A stretch of DNA of 64,000 nt from Pyrus communis (GCF_963583255.1 NC_084810.1:8649751-8713750); one strand, 5' to 3'; counted from the first letter of the stretch, positions 1-12,200 are shown. Numbers and translations: made by a program. Notes: generated by a model not told the origin, from the sequence alone.

Positions 1-886
1 AAATATATGAGGTTAAAATACATCCTCGTATTATTACGTTTAGTCAACGATGGACATTTTAGTCATTTCACTTTCTGAAATTTTTTTCCCCATAATCACA
101 TATTTTAATTTTTTTTTTCTTCAGGGTATTACAATGCGCACGTGTGGCTTCATGCAAGGTAAGGAGCTCGTGGTTCAAAGACCTCTAGGATATTGCGATG
201 TTTCTAATGGTAAAGCATTAATTTGTTTGCCTTGTGTGGATAGTCTGTGTCAGCATATCCTATAAGGTAAGCATAATCCGTTTGGATTCTAAGATAGTCT
301 ATGTTAGCATAATCCCTAAGGTAAGCATCATTCCTAAAAACAAGGGTGGTTGATTCATTCTGAGATGCATATGGATAGAATAAAACCAAATCCGTAGTAC
401 CTTTAAGGTAATAAAAAAAACCCTTTTAACACCAATTTGGTAGTGGCATGTAGGCACAATGTTGTATCTTACCAAAAGTGTATCAGCAAAGGAGATGTCC
501 AATCTTGTGCTTTGAGCTAAGTACAATAAACGCCAATTACACTTAGATATGAAACTTCCAGCATTATACCATTTTCAGAGGTATTTTTCACGGCTGGGTA
601 TCTGTGATCTTTTCACCTTCGCATCTGGAGCAATACTATGATGATTAGAATATGAGGATCGAGATGAAACATAGTGGGGACATCCATGATAATTTGTGTT
701 GTTCTTCAAGAACATTGACATTCTTATCTAGCCCTAACAATGAGAATACTGTCTCAACGAAGTGATAATCCACACACTAGCAAAAAATGGATCGCCTAGC
801 AAGGGCTCTACAAAGTTTGAGGAAGAATCATAATCAACATAGATTCACATCCTTTTGTAAGTCCCATATTGGTACCATGGCTGTCA
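1..886. other. Spacer, no gene seen
   Basis: AT-rich DNA with only short reading frames that have no recognisable family or codon signature. Around 250-330 there are small imperfect repeats of a GGTAAGCAT-type word. I see no gene, RNA or element boundary before the LTR end at 887. Confidence 0.5.
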
Positions 887-1931
887 TGCCCCAATCCCGA
901 CATTCGTCCAGGATCGACATGTGACGTCTCCAAATACCCGTATCTCTAACTTACCCTGCCTCCGGGATATGGCAAAGCATAACTCAAGAATTGAATCGCA
1001 TAGTAATTTTTTGTATACTTTATGGTTGTATCTAACTTCCTTGTTAGACTGCCTACGTACCCTAGATAGGGATCAAGCCATTCGTAGTTCACCATTCGCA
1101 ACAATTCGACATATATAACAATCTGTTCAAGCCGAACATTCCTCAATCAATCATTAGAACTTGACAAGCATGAAACTACTAGGTCCAGAGCTACATAACA
1201 AACCCACATGACATTCAAGATTTCCATTCCATCCATCATATAAATCATTATGTTTTCATCATGATACCTTAATTCACAAACATGTAGCATATCAAAGAAC
1301 CAACGAGACACAATATTATTCTCAATCCACATTGATCTACTAATCTATTCATAATAATAACAATCATATCCCACGACACTCCACAATCACGTCAATTAAT
1401 CAAATCCATGAATCAAAGGTGCACGATATTAACGTCTAACTACGTTAATCAATCAATGAAATAACATATCATTTCATGAATTTAATTAAAGAACTCTACA
1501 TAAATCCCTACTTGGATTATAAGTAATAACATGGTGAATTTCATTTATATTCACAAGGTCTACAGTGGTTACTCCCCATTCACTCAAATCTAGGGTCGGA
1601 CTAACCTTATGAAAATGCAAGAGCAAGGAATCCGGACCACTCAACGAAATCCAACTAAAATATGGCACCTACCGAAATGTTCCAAGTACAACCAATCCTC
1701 ATCACCCCTAGTATGCTTATGGTCCTTCATTGCGGATATACCAAGCAGAACCATACGCATAATCTAAGCGTGCAGGCAGTGATCACTCATCGCGGATATA
1801 CCAAGCATGATCACCCTTGAAATACATATGGTCCCCCATTACGAATATACCAAGCAAGACCGCATTCTAACTCTAGGTAGTGATCACCCATCACGGATAT
1901 ACCAATCATGATCACTCATAGAATGTGTATA

Positions 1932-2202
1932 TGTAACATCCTACATCGACCAACGGAGAGGGGGTGAAGTACCTTATATGTACATGCCCACCTCCTATAA
2001 CACGAGTCATTTTTGGAACTCACTGACTTCGGGTTCCATCAGAACTTCGAAGTTAAGCGAGTTTGGGTGAGAGCATTCCCAGGATGGGTGACCCCCTTGG
2101 GAAGTTCTCGTGTGAGTTCCCAGAAACAAAACCGTGAGGGCGTGGCCGGGGCCCAAAGTGGACAATATCGTGTTACGACAGAGTCGAGACTGAGATGTGA
2201 CA
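1932..2202 (+). mobile_element. Cassandra TRIM solo LTR
   Basis: A 271-bp unit beginning TGTAACATCC and ending GATGTGACA, flanked by GTATA (1927-1931) and GTATG (2203-2207), a near-perfect 5-bp target duplication. Its middle resembles plant 5S rRNA. Cassandra elements are non-autonomous terminal-repeat retrotransposons in miniature whose LTRs carry 5S-derived sequence with Pol III promoter boxes, and they are common in Rosaceae. No primer site or second LTR follows, so this is a solo LTR left by recombination. It sits inside, and so is younger than, the Gypsy-like LTR. Confidence 0.85.
2023..2133 (+). repeat. 5S rRNA-like segment of the Cassandra LTR
   Basis: The stretch contains CCATCAGAAC, AAGTTAAGCGAG, GAGAGCA and AGGATGGGTGACC, in the order found in plant 5S rRNA, including the equivalents of internal control boxes A and C. 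Both ends of a true 5S gene are missing or diverged and the segment is embedded in LTR sequence. It is therefore a retrotransposon-borne derivative, not a functional rRNA gene. Confidence 0.85.
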
Positions 2203-2775
2203 GTATGGTCCACCATCGTGGATAAACCAAGTAGAACCATATGCATATTCTAATAACGTAGGAAGTGATCACCCATCGCAGATATACCAAGTATGATCAC
2301 CCCTAACAGTCCCCCATTGCAGATATACCAAGCATGAATGTATCCTTTAGCTCTAGGTCGTGATCACCCATTGTGGATATACCAAACATGATCACTCCTA
2401 GAATGCGTATGGTCCCCTATCGCGGATATACCAAGTAAAACCATAAGCATAGTCTAATCGTGCAGGCGGTGATCACCCATTGCGGATATACCAAGCATGA
2501 TCACCCCAAAAAACGTATGGTCTTCCATCACGGATATACCAAGCAGGACAATCCATGTACCACTGCTACATGGTGTAGTAAATTCAACACACAACCAACC
2601 TATACCTCAACCCCTATGAGTTACAACGTAGTCACCTACACCATCAACTTCTCATGGCCACCAACTAAAATGTCACACAAGCATATAAGTTCTACAGAAT
2701 ACTTCTAATAGGATTCTAGGATCACATTGTCATAACATTTATCATACTTATCATTCACATTATTAAGAAGATAAA

Positions 2776-2776
2776 T

Positions 2777-2808
<32 letters not shown>
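2776..2808. repeat. AC dinucleotide microsatellite
   Basis: About sixteen AC units followed by a short AT run, inside the LTR block. Likely polymorphic. Confidence 0.9.
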
Positions 2809-2818
<10 letters not shown>

Positions 2819-4369
2819 CACAATATGACATCCCATACACGTAAACCGATGTATATATTATCTGGGATAACTCACTAACCAATATAGGCCCACTAAGCCC
2901 TACATAGTCTCTAGAATACTGATTTTAATATTTAAGATCAATTCATAGCATATTGACCAAAAGTCAAGTCTTTGTCAAAGGTGGAGTCCAAACCCTATAC
3001 AAGTCAATCTGGAACATCCGCCCATCGATTTTCAATCCGTAACTTCCCAAGGGTCTCATTTATCTTCTAGAACAATATTCTAAAATTTCGGAACGATCCA
3101 ACGGTCGGATCTCCACCAAGTGCTAGAATTAGGTTGCTATCAATGTTTGGTTTTACAAACTTAGATATTCAATTTGGGAAGATTTCAACGTTGGATTCCC
3201 AATCCATCAATTCCTATAGTCCTTAAATATTATGTACTATAACGTATTAAGGTTTGCTGACGATCCAACGGTTGGATCGTCGAATCACAAAATGGTCAAG
3301 TGGCGTAATATTCATACTAGGTTTAAACTATCAAACTATATCAAACAGTTACCAAATTTGATATCAGAACATCAAATTTAATTTAAAAAGCAGTGTCGAC
3401 CCACTAGTCATGCGCCGTCGCGGGTGGCAGTTTCCGGCGAACGGAAACCCCAAATTTTGACCAACACTAAAATTCACCAAATTTTGCAGAAATGTGCAAC
3501 TCAAGGAGAGGAACATTTTTCATACTTGGGCTGAAGCCTAGTTTGGCTGGGAAGTGGCCAGAAAATCCCTCGAAGTGTCGAAAACCTCGAAAAGGGTGAG
3601 CTTCAATTCGTCACCAAAACGAACTTCGATGCCTCATCCAATGCTTGGGCCTTGCTCCTGGGGTTGAGATGAGTCTTTTGGTAGTGGTCCTCGATGGTGA
3701 AGCTTGCCAGAGTGACGTATCTCAGCTGTGGGTGCCGGAGAAGATGACTATTGTTCGTCGTGAAATTGTGTCCAATCGTCGTCGAGTTTGGGTGGAAATG
3801 GAAGCTTAGGCGACGCTGAGTAGATTGTAGGTGGTGGCGAGCCTTGGATTACTGAAAAAATGCAGGAATCGGCGTTGGAAATTATGAAGGAACTGGGTTC
3901 TTTGGGTCAAAGGTTTTGAGATCTGGTTCCTTTCCATCTCATTTCCCTTCTTTCCCCCTTCCTTTTTCTCCCTGATTGGGTAGTTTCACGCCTCCTTTCT
4001 CTTCTCACCTTTCCATCACTGCCACACACGTGGCTTCATCCCAGCCATTCCTGCTCCAACAAATTTGGAGCCTTCCAAATTTAATAATTATATGACCATT
4101 TTACCCTTAACTTTGTTTGTTAATAACTCATTCATTATAACTCCAATTTAAATTGCGTTTGCGCCCACGCGTTTGTATCGACACGTACTATCTATATATG
4201 CAAAGAAATATGAAAAATTATAAAAATATCAAGTACGTCCACAAAGAATCTTGTTCAACACAATAGGGGCAATTTCGTCCTTTTACTTATGGAATAAAAT
4301 TTTTATACATCGTAAATATAAACGCGTTGAAACTACAAATATGAATACTACATATGAGATACGTAATTT

Positions 4370-5110
4370 TAAATAGTGAAATCTGGGAACGGGATTTCAC
4401 ATTGACGGCACAATTGGCGCATATAATGCACATCCAAACGCATATAAACGAAACATTAGGTTCATACCCAATAACCAACAATAATGCCAAAAATAGCAAG
4501 CAGAAAACCGGAAGCTTAGTCCACTCACTACCAAGATCCATACAATCATGTAAAGGCGTTAATGAATGATTTCTATGAGATTGTTTGGGTGTGAACATAA
4601 GGAATTAAGTCTTCAACTTATGTACCCAAGGGAAATGCAATAACTATCGAACTCTTCGCCGTAAACTCTCCAACATTATCCAATCTTCTAGACTTTATGG
4701 CATAATCGGGGTGGTGAGCCCATAACCTAATATTGGTGCTAGAAGCCTAGAAAAGCGGTGTTGTGTGTGGATAAACATGTTACCAATGTTTTGATATGTC
4801 AACCAAACCATAAATTGTTTAATTGGTCCGCTAGTTGGATCAATCCACAAATATTCCTTTGAATCTGCTGTAGAAAAGATGAAGGATCTGTTCGAATCTT
4901 GTTCGTGAATTGATGAGTATGCAACTTGTCTAATGAACATGTTTCGCATGAAATGCAAAGATGAACAATGTCCATACATCAGGGAAAGGGATGCCCATGA
5001 ATTTTTTTTTTTTAAGAATACGGCACATCATAGTTCGTCATGGGTGTCCTAAGTGGTCATGCCACAACATAGTTTCCAATGCAAGCTTGGCGGTTGAGTT
5101 GGCCATATGT
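4370..5110 (-). pseudogene. Copia pol fragment (GAG pre-integrase plus integrase), antisense
   Basis: Read on the minus strand from about 5110 down to 4370, the translations match a Copia polyprotein in order. A pre-integrase motif LWHDHLGHP is followed by a zinc-binding C-x2-C segment (CETC), then integrase-core-like sequence (NICG, corresponding to DICGP), and near 4460 an IGYEPNVS motif typical of the integrase C-terminal side. Several stops and frame changes separate the pieces, and no RT or LTR is attached. It is a dead fragment of a TNT1-94-type element abutting the Gypsy-like LTR. Confidence 0.7.
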
Positions 5111-6378
5111 GTGCCTCGATAGAGCGAATGGTCGTAATATACAAAACCACCCGGTAGACATTCGCGGATGGTTGTAACATACATAACCACTCGAGAGACC
5201 TAAATTTGAATAGAGAAGAAAGGAAAGAGATAGAGAAGAAAAGGGCTTGAGGATTATGTGATTAATATTCCTTATGCCTAGGACCTTTATTTATAGGAAT
5301 AAGAGGGAGAGAATAACTTGCTCCCCAAGTAATGCAAAGTCTAGTAGGAATCTAAATTTTCTCTACATAAGATTTAGACAATCACACTATGTTAATATAA
5401 ATTGTAACAATAACTTAATATTTAGTGTCTTTTTTTTATAATTTCACCCATGCTTTTTTGTAATAGAACTCCACACCTATTGGTCTTGCAGGTTATTATT
5501 TGAGCCTCACTATTTAGCAGACATGAGCGGTGTAAAAGGCGAAGGCAAACCCTTTGTTTATAAAAGGGCCCCCTCACCCTCACTAGAGAAGGGAACTCTA
5601 GCCTGTTTACTCTCTCAAAGCCAACAAGTCTCCATGTATAATGTTACCTACATTTACTTAGTAAAACTAGAGGCTAGACCAACGTGGACTTAGCCTCAAC
5701 TCAGGGTGAATCACGATATATCTTCTGTTCTTGTGTGGTTGTATACTTTTAAGGTCAGATCTAAGTTGATCCGATATTAACTCAATTCTACATCAACACA
5801 GGTGATTTAAGTTGAGATTAGTTTCACATGTTAGTAGTAGATCACCAAACCCCGCGTTAAACCTTGGACCAAACTTTTCACTCTCAATTGAAAAGTGAAG
5901 ACTGTTACATTGGCATGCAACACATGCAATAAGTCAATTACATTTTTAATTGGTTCGTAGTCGTCTGTAGAAGTCGTCTATAGAGACATGGACCACAAGA
6001 CAACCTATAAGAGTGTTCAAAATTTGACTCTCTCAAGCCCCAAACTTACGAGTCCGGATCCTAGCGGGTTCCTCTTATAATTTCGAGAATTTGTGAATCG
6101 TGTCTGTTCATCATATATCATGCGGTCAGTTTTTATCAGGTATTTTTTATGTTTATTTAATAAAAATATTTAAAATAATTTTTGACCCCAAGATATACGC
6201 TGAACGAACACGATTTACATAATCCCAAAATCCTCACAAAGAGGATCTGCGCAAGTACAAAACTTTATTTTCTAAGTAAATGGTCAAACTCAAAAGGTGA
6301 AAGCATGAGTCAAACACAAAACCAGAATTACTTTAAAAACCCCACGCCCATTTCGTGGTACTTTCTCAATTCCCTCTC
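5111..6378. other. Spacer, possible old LTR sequence
   Basis: No coding sequence recognised. The stretch 5480-5830, with CTCTAGCC, a 'gggtgaatcacgatatatcttctgttcttgtgtgg'-like run and 'aactcaattctacatcaacac', is reminiscent of Copia LTR leader sequence, but I could not find a matching partner in the window. The 5111-5260 part contains two similar copies of a 'tggtcgtaatatacaaaaccac'-type word. Confidence 0.35.
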
Positions 6379-6385
6379 TATAAAA
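6379..6385 (+). promoter_or_regulatory. TATA box of the At4g22030-like gene
   Basis: TATAAAA lies 85 bp upstream of the ATG at 6470, a normal distance for a plant core promoter plus short leader. This supports the internal ATG over the upstream in-frame ATG at 6182, which would lie before the promoter. Confidence 0.65.
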
Positions 6386-6469
6386 TCTCAACCAATTCCT
6401 CACAAAGCACCATCAATCTCAAGTTTGATAGCAGAGTGGCAAACCCTACCAATTTTGCAGCATTTCTCG

Positions 6470-7747
6470 ATGGCTACGCTTCAATCTTCTTTGTGTTCTT
6501 CTTCTCGTTTTTCTTCAGCTACGTTTAGAAACACAAGAGCCGCTCTTCACACACCAAAATTCCAAAAATCATCCTCTCTCTCAGTTCCTAGACAGCTCCT
6601 TGTGAATGAATTAAATCTAGCAGCTACTTCAACTGATTTAGAACACAACCCGAAATTCGGAAACAAGAAAAAATCAAATCGTAACGAACCAAATTCGGAT
6701 TCGAATTTGGTGCAAGAGCTGTACGCAGTAATGGAGATTGTGTCTGACAGAGCAGAAATGCATAAGAACATATGTGCTCAGAGGGACAACTGGAACGCCC
6801 TACTTTTGAACTCCGTGAACGGAATGACAGCCACGGCGGCTATCATGGCCGGATTCGCATCAGCGGCAGTATCCGGAGCGTCCATTCTGCCCCTCAAGCT
6901 CTCTGCAGGCCTCCTCTACATTTCCATCACCGGGATTCTGCTGGTGATGAACAAAATCCAGCCTTGCCAGCTGGCGGAAGAACAGAGAAACGCTTCGAGG
7001 CTGTTCAAACGGCTTCATCAAGAGATCAAGACGACGCTGTTTCTGAAAACTCCGACTTCAAACGATGTGAAACTTGCAATGGAGAAGGTGCTGGCATTGG
7101 ACAAGGCCTACCCGCTTCCTCTTTTGGGAACCATGATCGAGAAGTTCCCTTCCCACGTGGAGCCCGCTGTGTGGTGGCCGGAGGAGCACGAGACTGAGCA
7201 TGAGAAGGCGGGCGAGGAGGAGGCAGAGAGGAACGGGTGGGATGAGAAGTTGGAGAAGGAAATGAAGAGCTTGTTGGGTGTGGTGAGAGGAAAAGATGGT
7301 GCGGAATACGTGAGGCTCAGCAATGTGGTGCTGAAGGTGAACAAGATTCTCGCAATGTGTGGGCCAATGCTGACCGGGTTTGCGGCGGCTGGGGCGGGGG
7401 TTGTAGGGTGTGATGGGTTTGTTGGGTGGTGGGGTGCGGTGCTAGCTGTGGTTTGTGGGGGCTTGGGTTTGGTGGTGAATAGTTTGGAGCACGGCGGGCA
7501 GGTGGGGATGGTGTTTGAGATGTATAGGAGTTCTGCTGGGTTTTTTAAGCTGATGGAGGAGACGATTGAGTCGGCGTTGAAGGAAGGGGAGGTTGGGGGG
7601 GAGAGGGAGAATGGCGAGGTGTTCGAAGTGAAAGTGGCGCTTCAGCTCGGAAGGAGCATTTCGGAGCTCAGAGATCTGGCGACTTCTGAGTCTTTGGCTT
7701 CCAGGTTGAAGCAGGTCAAAGAGGAGTTTGCAAGCAAGCTTTTTTGA
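6470..7747 (+). CDS. At4g22030-like protein ('probable F-box protein' in databases), intronless
   Basis: A 425-residue protein from ATG 6470. The open frame extends to 6182, but that part precedes the TATA box. Residues 1-45 are rich in Ser, Arg and Ala with few acidic residues, like a chloroplast transit peptide. About residues 85-110 carry the family block ending QRDNWNALLLNSVNGM. Hydrophobic stretches lie at about 117-160 and 293-338, separated by a charged Glu/Lys-rich linker with the NKIQPCQLAEEQRNASRLF family signature. The C-terminus is a helical, charged segment. The family is usually labelled 'probable F-box protein At4g22030', yet I see no F-box motif; two membrane hairpins and a transit peptide fit a plastid membrane protein better. 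The molecular role is unknown. Family assignment is confident; function is not. Confidence 0.85.
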   Translation: MATLQSSLCSSSRFSSATFRNTRAALHTPKFQKSSSLSVPRQLLVNELNLAATSTDLEHNPKFGNKKKSNRNEPNSDSNLVQELYAVMEIVSDRAEMHKNICAQRDNWNALLLNSVNGMTATAAIMAGFASAAVSGASILPLKLSAGLLYISITGILLVMNKIQPCQLAEEQRNASRLFKRLHQEIKTTLFLKTPTSNDVKLAMEKVLALDKAYPLPLLGTMIEKFPSHVEPAVWWPEEHETEHEKAGEEEAERNGWDEKLEKEMKSLLGVVRGKDGAEYVRLSNVVLKVNKILAMCGPMLTGFAAAGAGVVGCDGFVGWWGAVLAVVCGGLGLVVNSLEHGGQVGMVFEMYRSSAGFFKLMEETIESALKEGEVGGERENGEVFEVKVALQLGRSISELRDLATSESLASRLKQVKEEFASKLF

Positions 7748-8336
7748 TTAATTTTGGTTTTGTATATTTAGCTAGAACACAATTGGAAATTGGACAAATT
7801 ACAGTCTTTCTCCTTTTTGATAAAATACAAGTCTTTATTCAATGAAGAATTATACTTCCAAGATCAATTTATTTAGTACATTAGGAATAGTTCAATTTAT
7901 TAAAACAAGTCAAATCCCATATTTTAGAATAATTTTATTATAAATAATAATTATCTCTTTAATGTTAAAATTTATTATAAAAAATAAATTTCTTCCTAAT
8001 TATCTTTTTAATTATTTCTTCTTATTCTTAATTTTTTTTTTAAAGAAAACTAATGAAAAGTCCAAAAAATCTTTAGTTTTAATGAAAAATGACAAATAAA
8101 GGTGTAGTGGAAAGTATCAGGGAAAGGGAAAAAAATGTGGTTTTTCGTTAAAAGTGAACAATACCGGGAGTGTTTCGTTAAAATTTCCATTTTTTTTTGT
8201 TGTTATTTCTTGTTCTTACTATTGCTTTAAACTCTATTTATAGATTTTATTTTTGATTTTTATAATCAACTTATATCATAGATAATTGTATTTATCTTCC
8301 TATATGATAGTTCTGTTTTATAATCAACCTGTCTCG

Positions 8337-8373
<37 letters not shown>

Positions 8374-9259
8374 AAATGGTCCTTGTGTTTTACTCTATCG
8401 GCCAATTTAGTTCCTGTGTTTTTAATTTGGCCAAATTGGTCATTGTGCTTACATCTATTAGCCAATTTAAAACAATCCGTTAAATAATGTGTCTTGCTTA
8501 TACAGGTAGATTATAAAATTAAAGAAACACCTATAAATGGGATGTTTTTGTACCTTTTAGTTAAGCTTTATATCTTACTTAAAAGGTATAAATAATGCAT
8601 ATATATATGTTACTTAAGTTACAGTCATATGTTATGCATGAAATTAAAAGATTTTTGTTTATCTCTAATATTTAAAAGATATATATGTAATGAGTATAAA
8701 AGAAATAAAAGTGGAGAAAAGACAGCAGTGGACATAACCTAATAACCATGTTGATTTTTTGGATTGATCTAAAGCCCCCATTTGCAAATGCTAAATCAAA
8801 ATTTTGCAACGGGTTACGTTATATGCATTTATTTAATATATTCATCATTTAACGTTCAGATACGAGATATGATATTCTTCCTTTTTAATTGCATATTTAA
8901 CCTTTAGATGGCGAAGGAAGGAGCTAAATTACTCGGCCACAAATAAACTTAGGTTCAAATTCAAATATTGAAAAGTCTCACCTGCCGAGTAATACATAAC
9001 ATCATACTGTAAAATACAGGACTGCAACATTTACATACTATTAGTTCTGCAAAAATCCTCAAAATTTAAGGGCGCCCTGTTTAAATAACTCGAAATTTCG
9101 TTGCGGAAATCGCTGCCATAACATGAAGGTTACATGCTCGGGGTCAAAGAGTTAAAAAGTTTCCGCTTAGCAGACTGACGGACTGCACATCTCTTAAAAC
9201 GTTTTTCTTTTTGCGATAAAAAAGGAGTCGGTCACCTACATCTTTCGGCAACGCTGGGT
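7748..9259. other. Spacer with poly-A run
   Basis: AT-rich intergenic DNA. It includes a run of about 33 A at 8337-8369, followed by a 'caaaatggtccttgtg / ccaatttagttcctgtg / ccaaattggtcattgtg' triplicated motif (8372-8445). This is a common dispersed-repeat signature in plants, possibly the tail of a retroposed element. No gene is seen. Confidence 0.5.
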
Positions 9260-12200
9260 TCAGATTCTGACTTCTGTGCGTTCGTTTAACAAGTGTTCCT
9301 TCACTGACTGAATAGGCACCTGCAAGGATTATAATCAGAGTATTAACAATGATAATCAGCACCTAGATGCTAACAAGTCATATAAAATGTTCAAAAGCTA
9401 TACCTCCTTCCGATGGAAAATGCCGGCAGCTAGGGCAGCCGTGCATTTGTTTTCCTGAACACCTCGGAGAAGTGTTCAGCAGAACCAGCACCGCTACTAG
9501 CAATCACAGGAATGTTCACAGCGTCTGAGATCAGCTTTATTATATCTATATCAAATCCCTTCTTTTGACCTGAAAGCATCGAAGACTCGACATAAGCATG
9601 AAAATCCAACAAAAACAACAAACTAGTTTGAGAATGAAGTAAAAGAAAATTGTAAATGACAGCAATGCCTTCCAGAACAAAACATATAGTTTCTAACATT
9701 TGGGAAGTTTGAGAAACTAAAACTAAGTTTTGAGGAATTAACTTGTAACAGAAAAAGTTTTGAGGAAAGCAATAGTAATCTTTACCATCACAATCAATGC
9801 AGTTTAGCAGTATTTCTCCAGCTCCAAGCTCCTCAACTGGTTTTGCAAGCTCATACGCTCCAATTGGTCAGCCTTCTCGGCCACCGCTAACCTGTAGAAC
9901 AAACAACAGATATTTTCAAGATATAATCAGGAAAATCTTGTTATAAGGATCTCTAATTGTTGCATCTGACAACCAAGTTCATCCTCTCGTCCTGCCAATT
10001 ATATATTTAACATACAATTGAAGCACAGAAATGTCTCACGGTGTATCATAATACAAGTTAAATTGGAATAATGAACAATTCAATGGAGCACAAACAAATA
10101 AAGCCATGTGTGCGCGGGAAAAATAAATGACATAAGTTACTCTAAGTTCCTTTCTCCCTTGGGAAGCACTTAAAATTCTACCCACGACTATCTTAAATCA
10201 ACAATATATACTCCTAATCATGTCTTTAGAGCTGATAATTAATGCCAGACTACGCATATTTTGAAGGAAATTCCCAGACATGGAGGTTCAGGGGATTAAT
10301 TAAATGAAGCAATTCCATGTAATATGCATGCTTCAGAAATGTATCATGTTTTAACTTTGAATGGTACTACATAGGTAAAGAAAGCAAAGGAAAAGAATAC
10401 TTACTGTGCACTGGTACCATACAAATTCTTCTCCATTTGGACCTGAAATTAACATTAAGAGAATTTATTTCTTTACAACTTTCCTAGATATTTTAACACA
10501 TGGTTTTACTCTACAAAACATGAAGATCAACGGCATATCCAAGTAGGAGAAACGAGGAAAGAAAGATTTGAATTTACGGCCCCTTACCTGGGTTTGCTAG
10601 CCTTATAGTCTTGAACTCTACATCTTTTGGATTTTTAACATACACTCTGCAAGGATCAATGCTCACGACCACAGCCTGCATCATATAAAAACATCGATCC
10701 ATGCTTTCTGCAAGACTAAGACATAATGGCAGACATAATTACAACCGTCTAGGTGACCAGACATAATTACAACCATCTAGGTGACCATGACTAATTAGTC
10801 GGTCAAGACTCCATACAGAAAGTCTTCACTGTCAATAAATTCAGAACATGTAAAAGCAGAAAGAACAAAATGAGATGAGCTTCTTTATCAACTCTTGTTT
10901 CCTAAGTTACGGTCCTACAAGAACCATAATGAATTCTCGGAGGGTTAAAAAAATGCTTCAAAAACGGACGCTGGGACAATTCCAGCTAAGGAAAATGATA
11001 AATTTGGGGGAGGGACTCGCACTTTGCATTGCTGTTATTAATTGGAATATAACAAAATGTGTACTGAGACTTCTTATACTATGTCAAATTGTGCAGATTA
11101 ACTCAAAAGAAGCATGGATGCATCTACTGGACAACATATTACCTGATTTCCATGAACTCTAGATATCTGCTCCAAGCTACTTTTTCCACTTTTTACCTGA
11201 AAAGTCAGTTGAACAACCATTAGAGAGGCATACATAGATGTGGATTGTACAGACGTGAATTTGAAACAGCGAAAGTTATTGCATACTCCAGTTCTCAAAT
11301 GTTCTTCTGCAGCATAAACTGCATCGCTTCCAATAGAAATCTTATCAGCCCCATATCTGAAATATTCCGAAGCAACTTCTAAACTAGAATAGTGCCTGAA
11401 AAATAAAAAGGTGAACCTATAATCCATGTCCATAGACTCCATACTGATTCATTTAATTGGCATATATAATTTGAGTTGAAGCTATTGGATTGAGTTTCTC
11501 CAGAAAAAAACATATGCAGGAAAGAAAGATGAAATGTGCAAGAAAAGACAATTATTGGTCCATCAAAATTTTACACCGAAGCTTATACCTGCCATTTGCA
11601 ACTGTAAAATCTCTGATGCCACCTCCGACTGTTAATGGTACAAAAACATTTTCTGATGTATATCTCAATACCTACAAAGCATGAAAGCAAATAAGAATTA
11701 GGAAATTAATTAACATGTAACAAGCCAGCTTTAAAATCGGAGAACTCTCAATTGTGTCACAACTGAAAGATTCAAGTCAAACATTAACGGATTTTCTATC
11801 GCAAACCTATAACATGGGCAAGTCGCCCAGAGGGAAGTCTCGAAAACCAGTAATATTTAGAAAGCTGACCTGAAAATTTCAAAACCAAGACTTCAGCAGA
11901 TTACTATGGCTCTTTGATAATATATAAGCAGTGAATTGTGTTCAAACTTAAGGAGGCATACCTCATCAGCCCCATCTTTGTAATATTGTCAAGCAAGCTC
12001 CACAGGCTTACCAAGTTCTCTCACCTATTAAAGTTTCTGATTAGCAGACATAAAAGCAATATAACGAAAATAATTTGAACCATATCAAGAATATGAAAAG
12101 ATATCAAGTAAGATCTTGAACAGTCATGATAGAACAAGAACCCCAATGAATAGAAAAAGTAACCCTTTTCTTTTTAACTAATAGCAATATTCCGTCAAAC

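Larger units (their letters stand above)
1727..2545. repeat. Degenerate tandem array inside the LTR
   Basis: About eleven units spaced roughly 40-65 bp apart, interrupted by the Cassandra LTR. Each centres on GGATATACCAAGCA, and many are flanked by GTGATCACCCAT and CATGATCACC, so the half-sites form inverted repeats around the core. The same array in reverse complement (CTTGGTTAATCCGCGATGGG) occurs at about 60960-61250. It is not a CRISPR array: units diverge throughout, there are no constant repeats with unique spacers, and the context is a plant LTR. Confidence 0.75.
887..4290 (-). mobile_element. Gypsy-like long terminal repeat, minus orientation, truncated
   Basis: On the plus strand the block starts TGTCATGCCCCAATCCCG, the reverse complement of an LTR end. 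The copy ending at 62105 finishes GGATCGGGGTGTGACA. The two blocks share a tandem array built on a GGATATACCAAGCA word, and a GC-rich 'gcgcaaac' stretch near the far end (about 4155 here, about 59550 in the other copy). No gag or pol is seen. The far edge fades at about 4290, where a Copia fragment begins, so this is a truncated or solo LTR. A Cassandra LTR is nested at 1932-2202 and an AC microsatellite lies at about 2776-2808. Superfamily assignment rests on the tRNA-Met-type primer site next to the related LTR at 58750. Confidence 0.6.

Noticed and set aside
2023..2133. Genuine 5S rRNA gene
   Set aside because: Only the middle of 5S is matched, and it is embedded in a Cassandra LTR with target duplications.
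1727..2545. CRISPR-like repeat array
   Set aside because: Plant nuclear LTR context, diverged units, no constant repeats with unique spacers, no cas genes.
6182..6469. In-frame N-terminal extension of the At4g22030-like protein
   Set aside because: It lies upstream of or across a good TATA box, has low-complexity composition unlike the family, and the family N-terminus begins at 6470.
8286..8483. 65-codon frame spanning the poly-A run
   Set aside because: A poly-lysine tract from homopolymer A in non-coding DNA.
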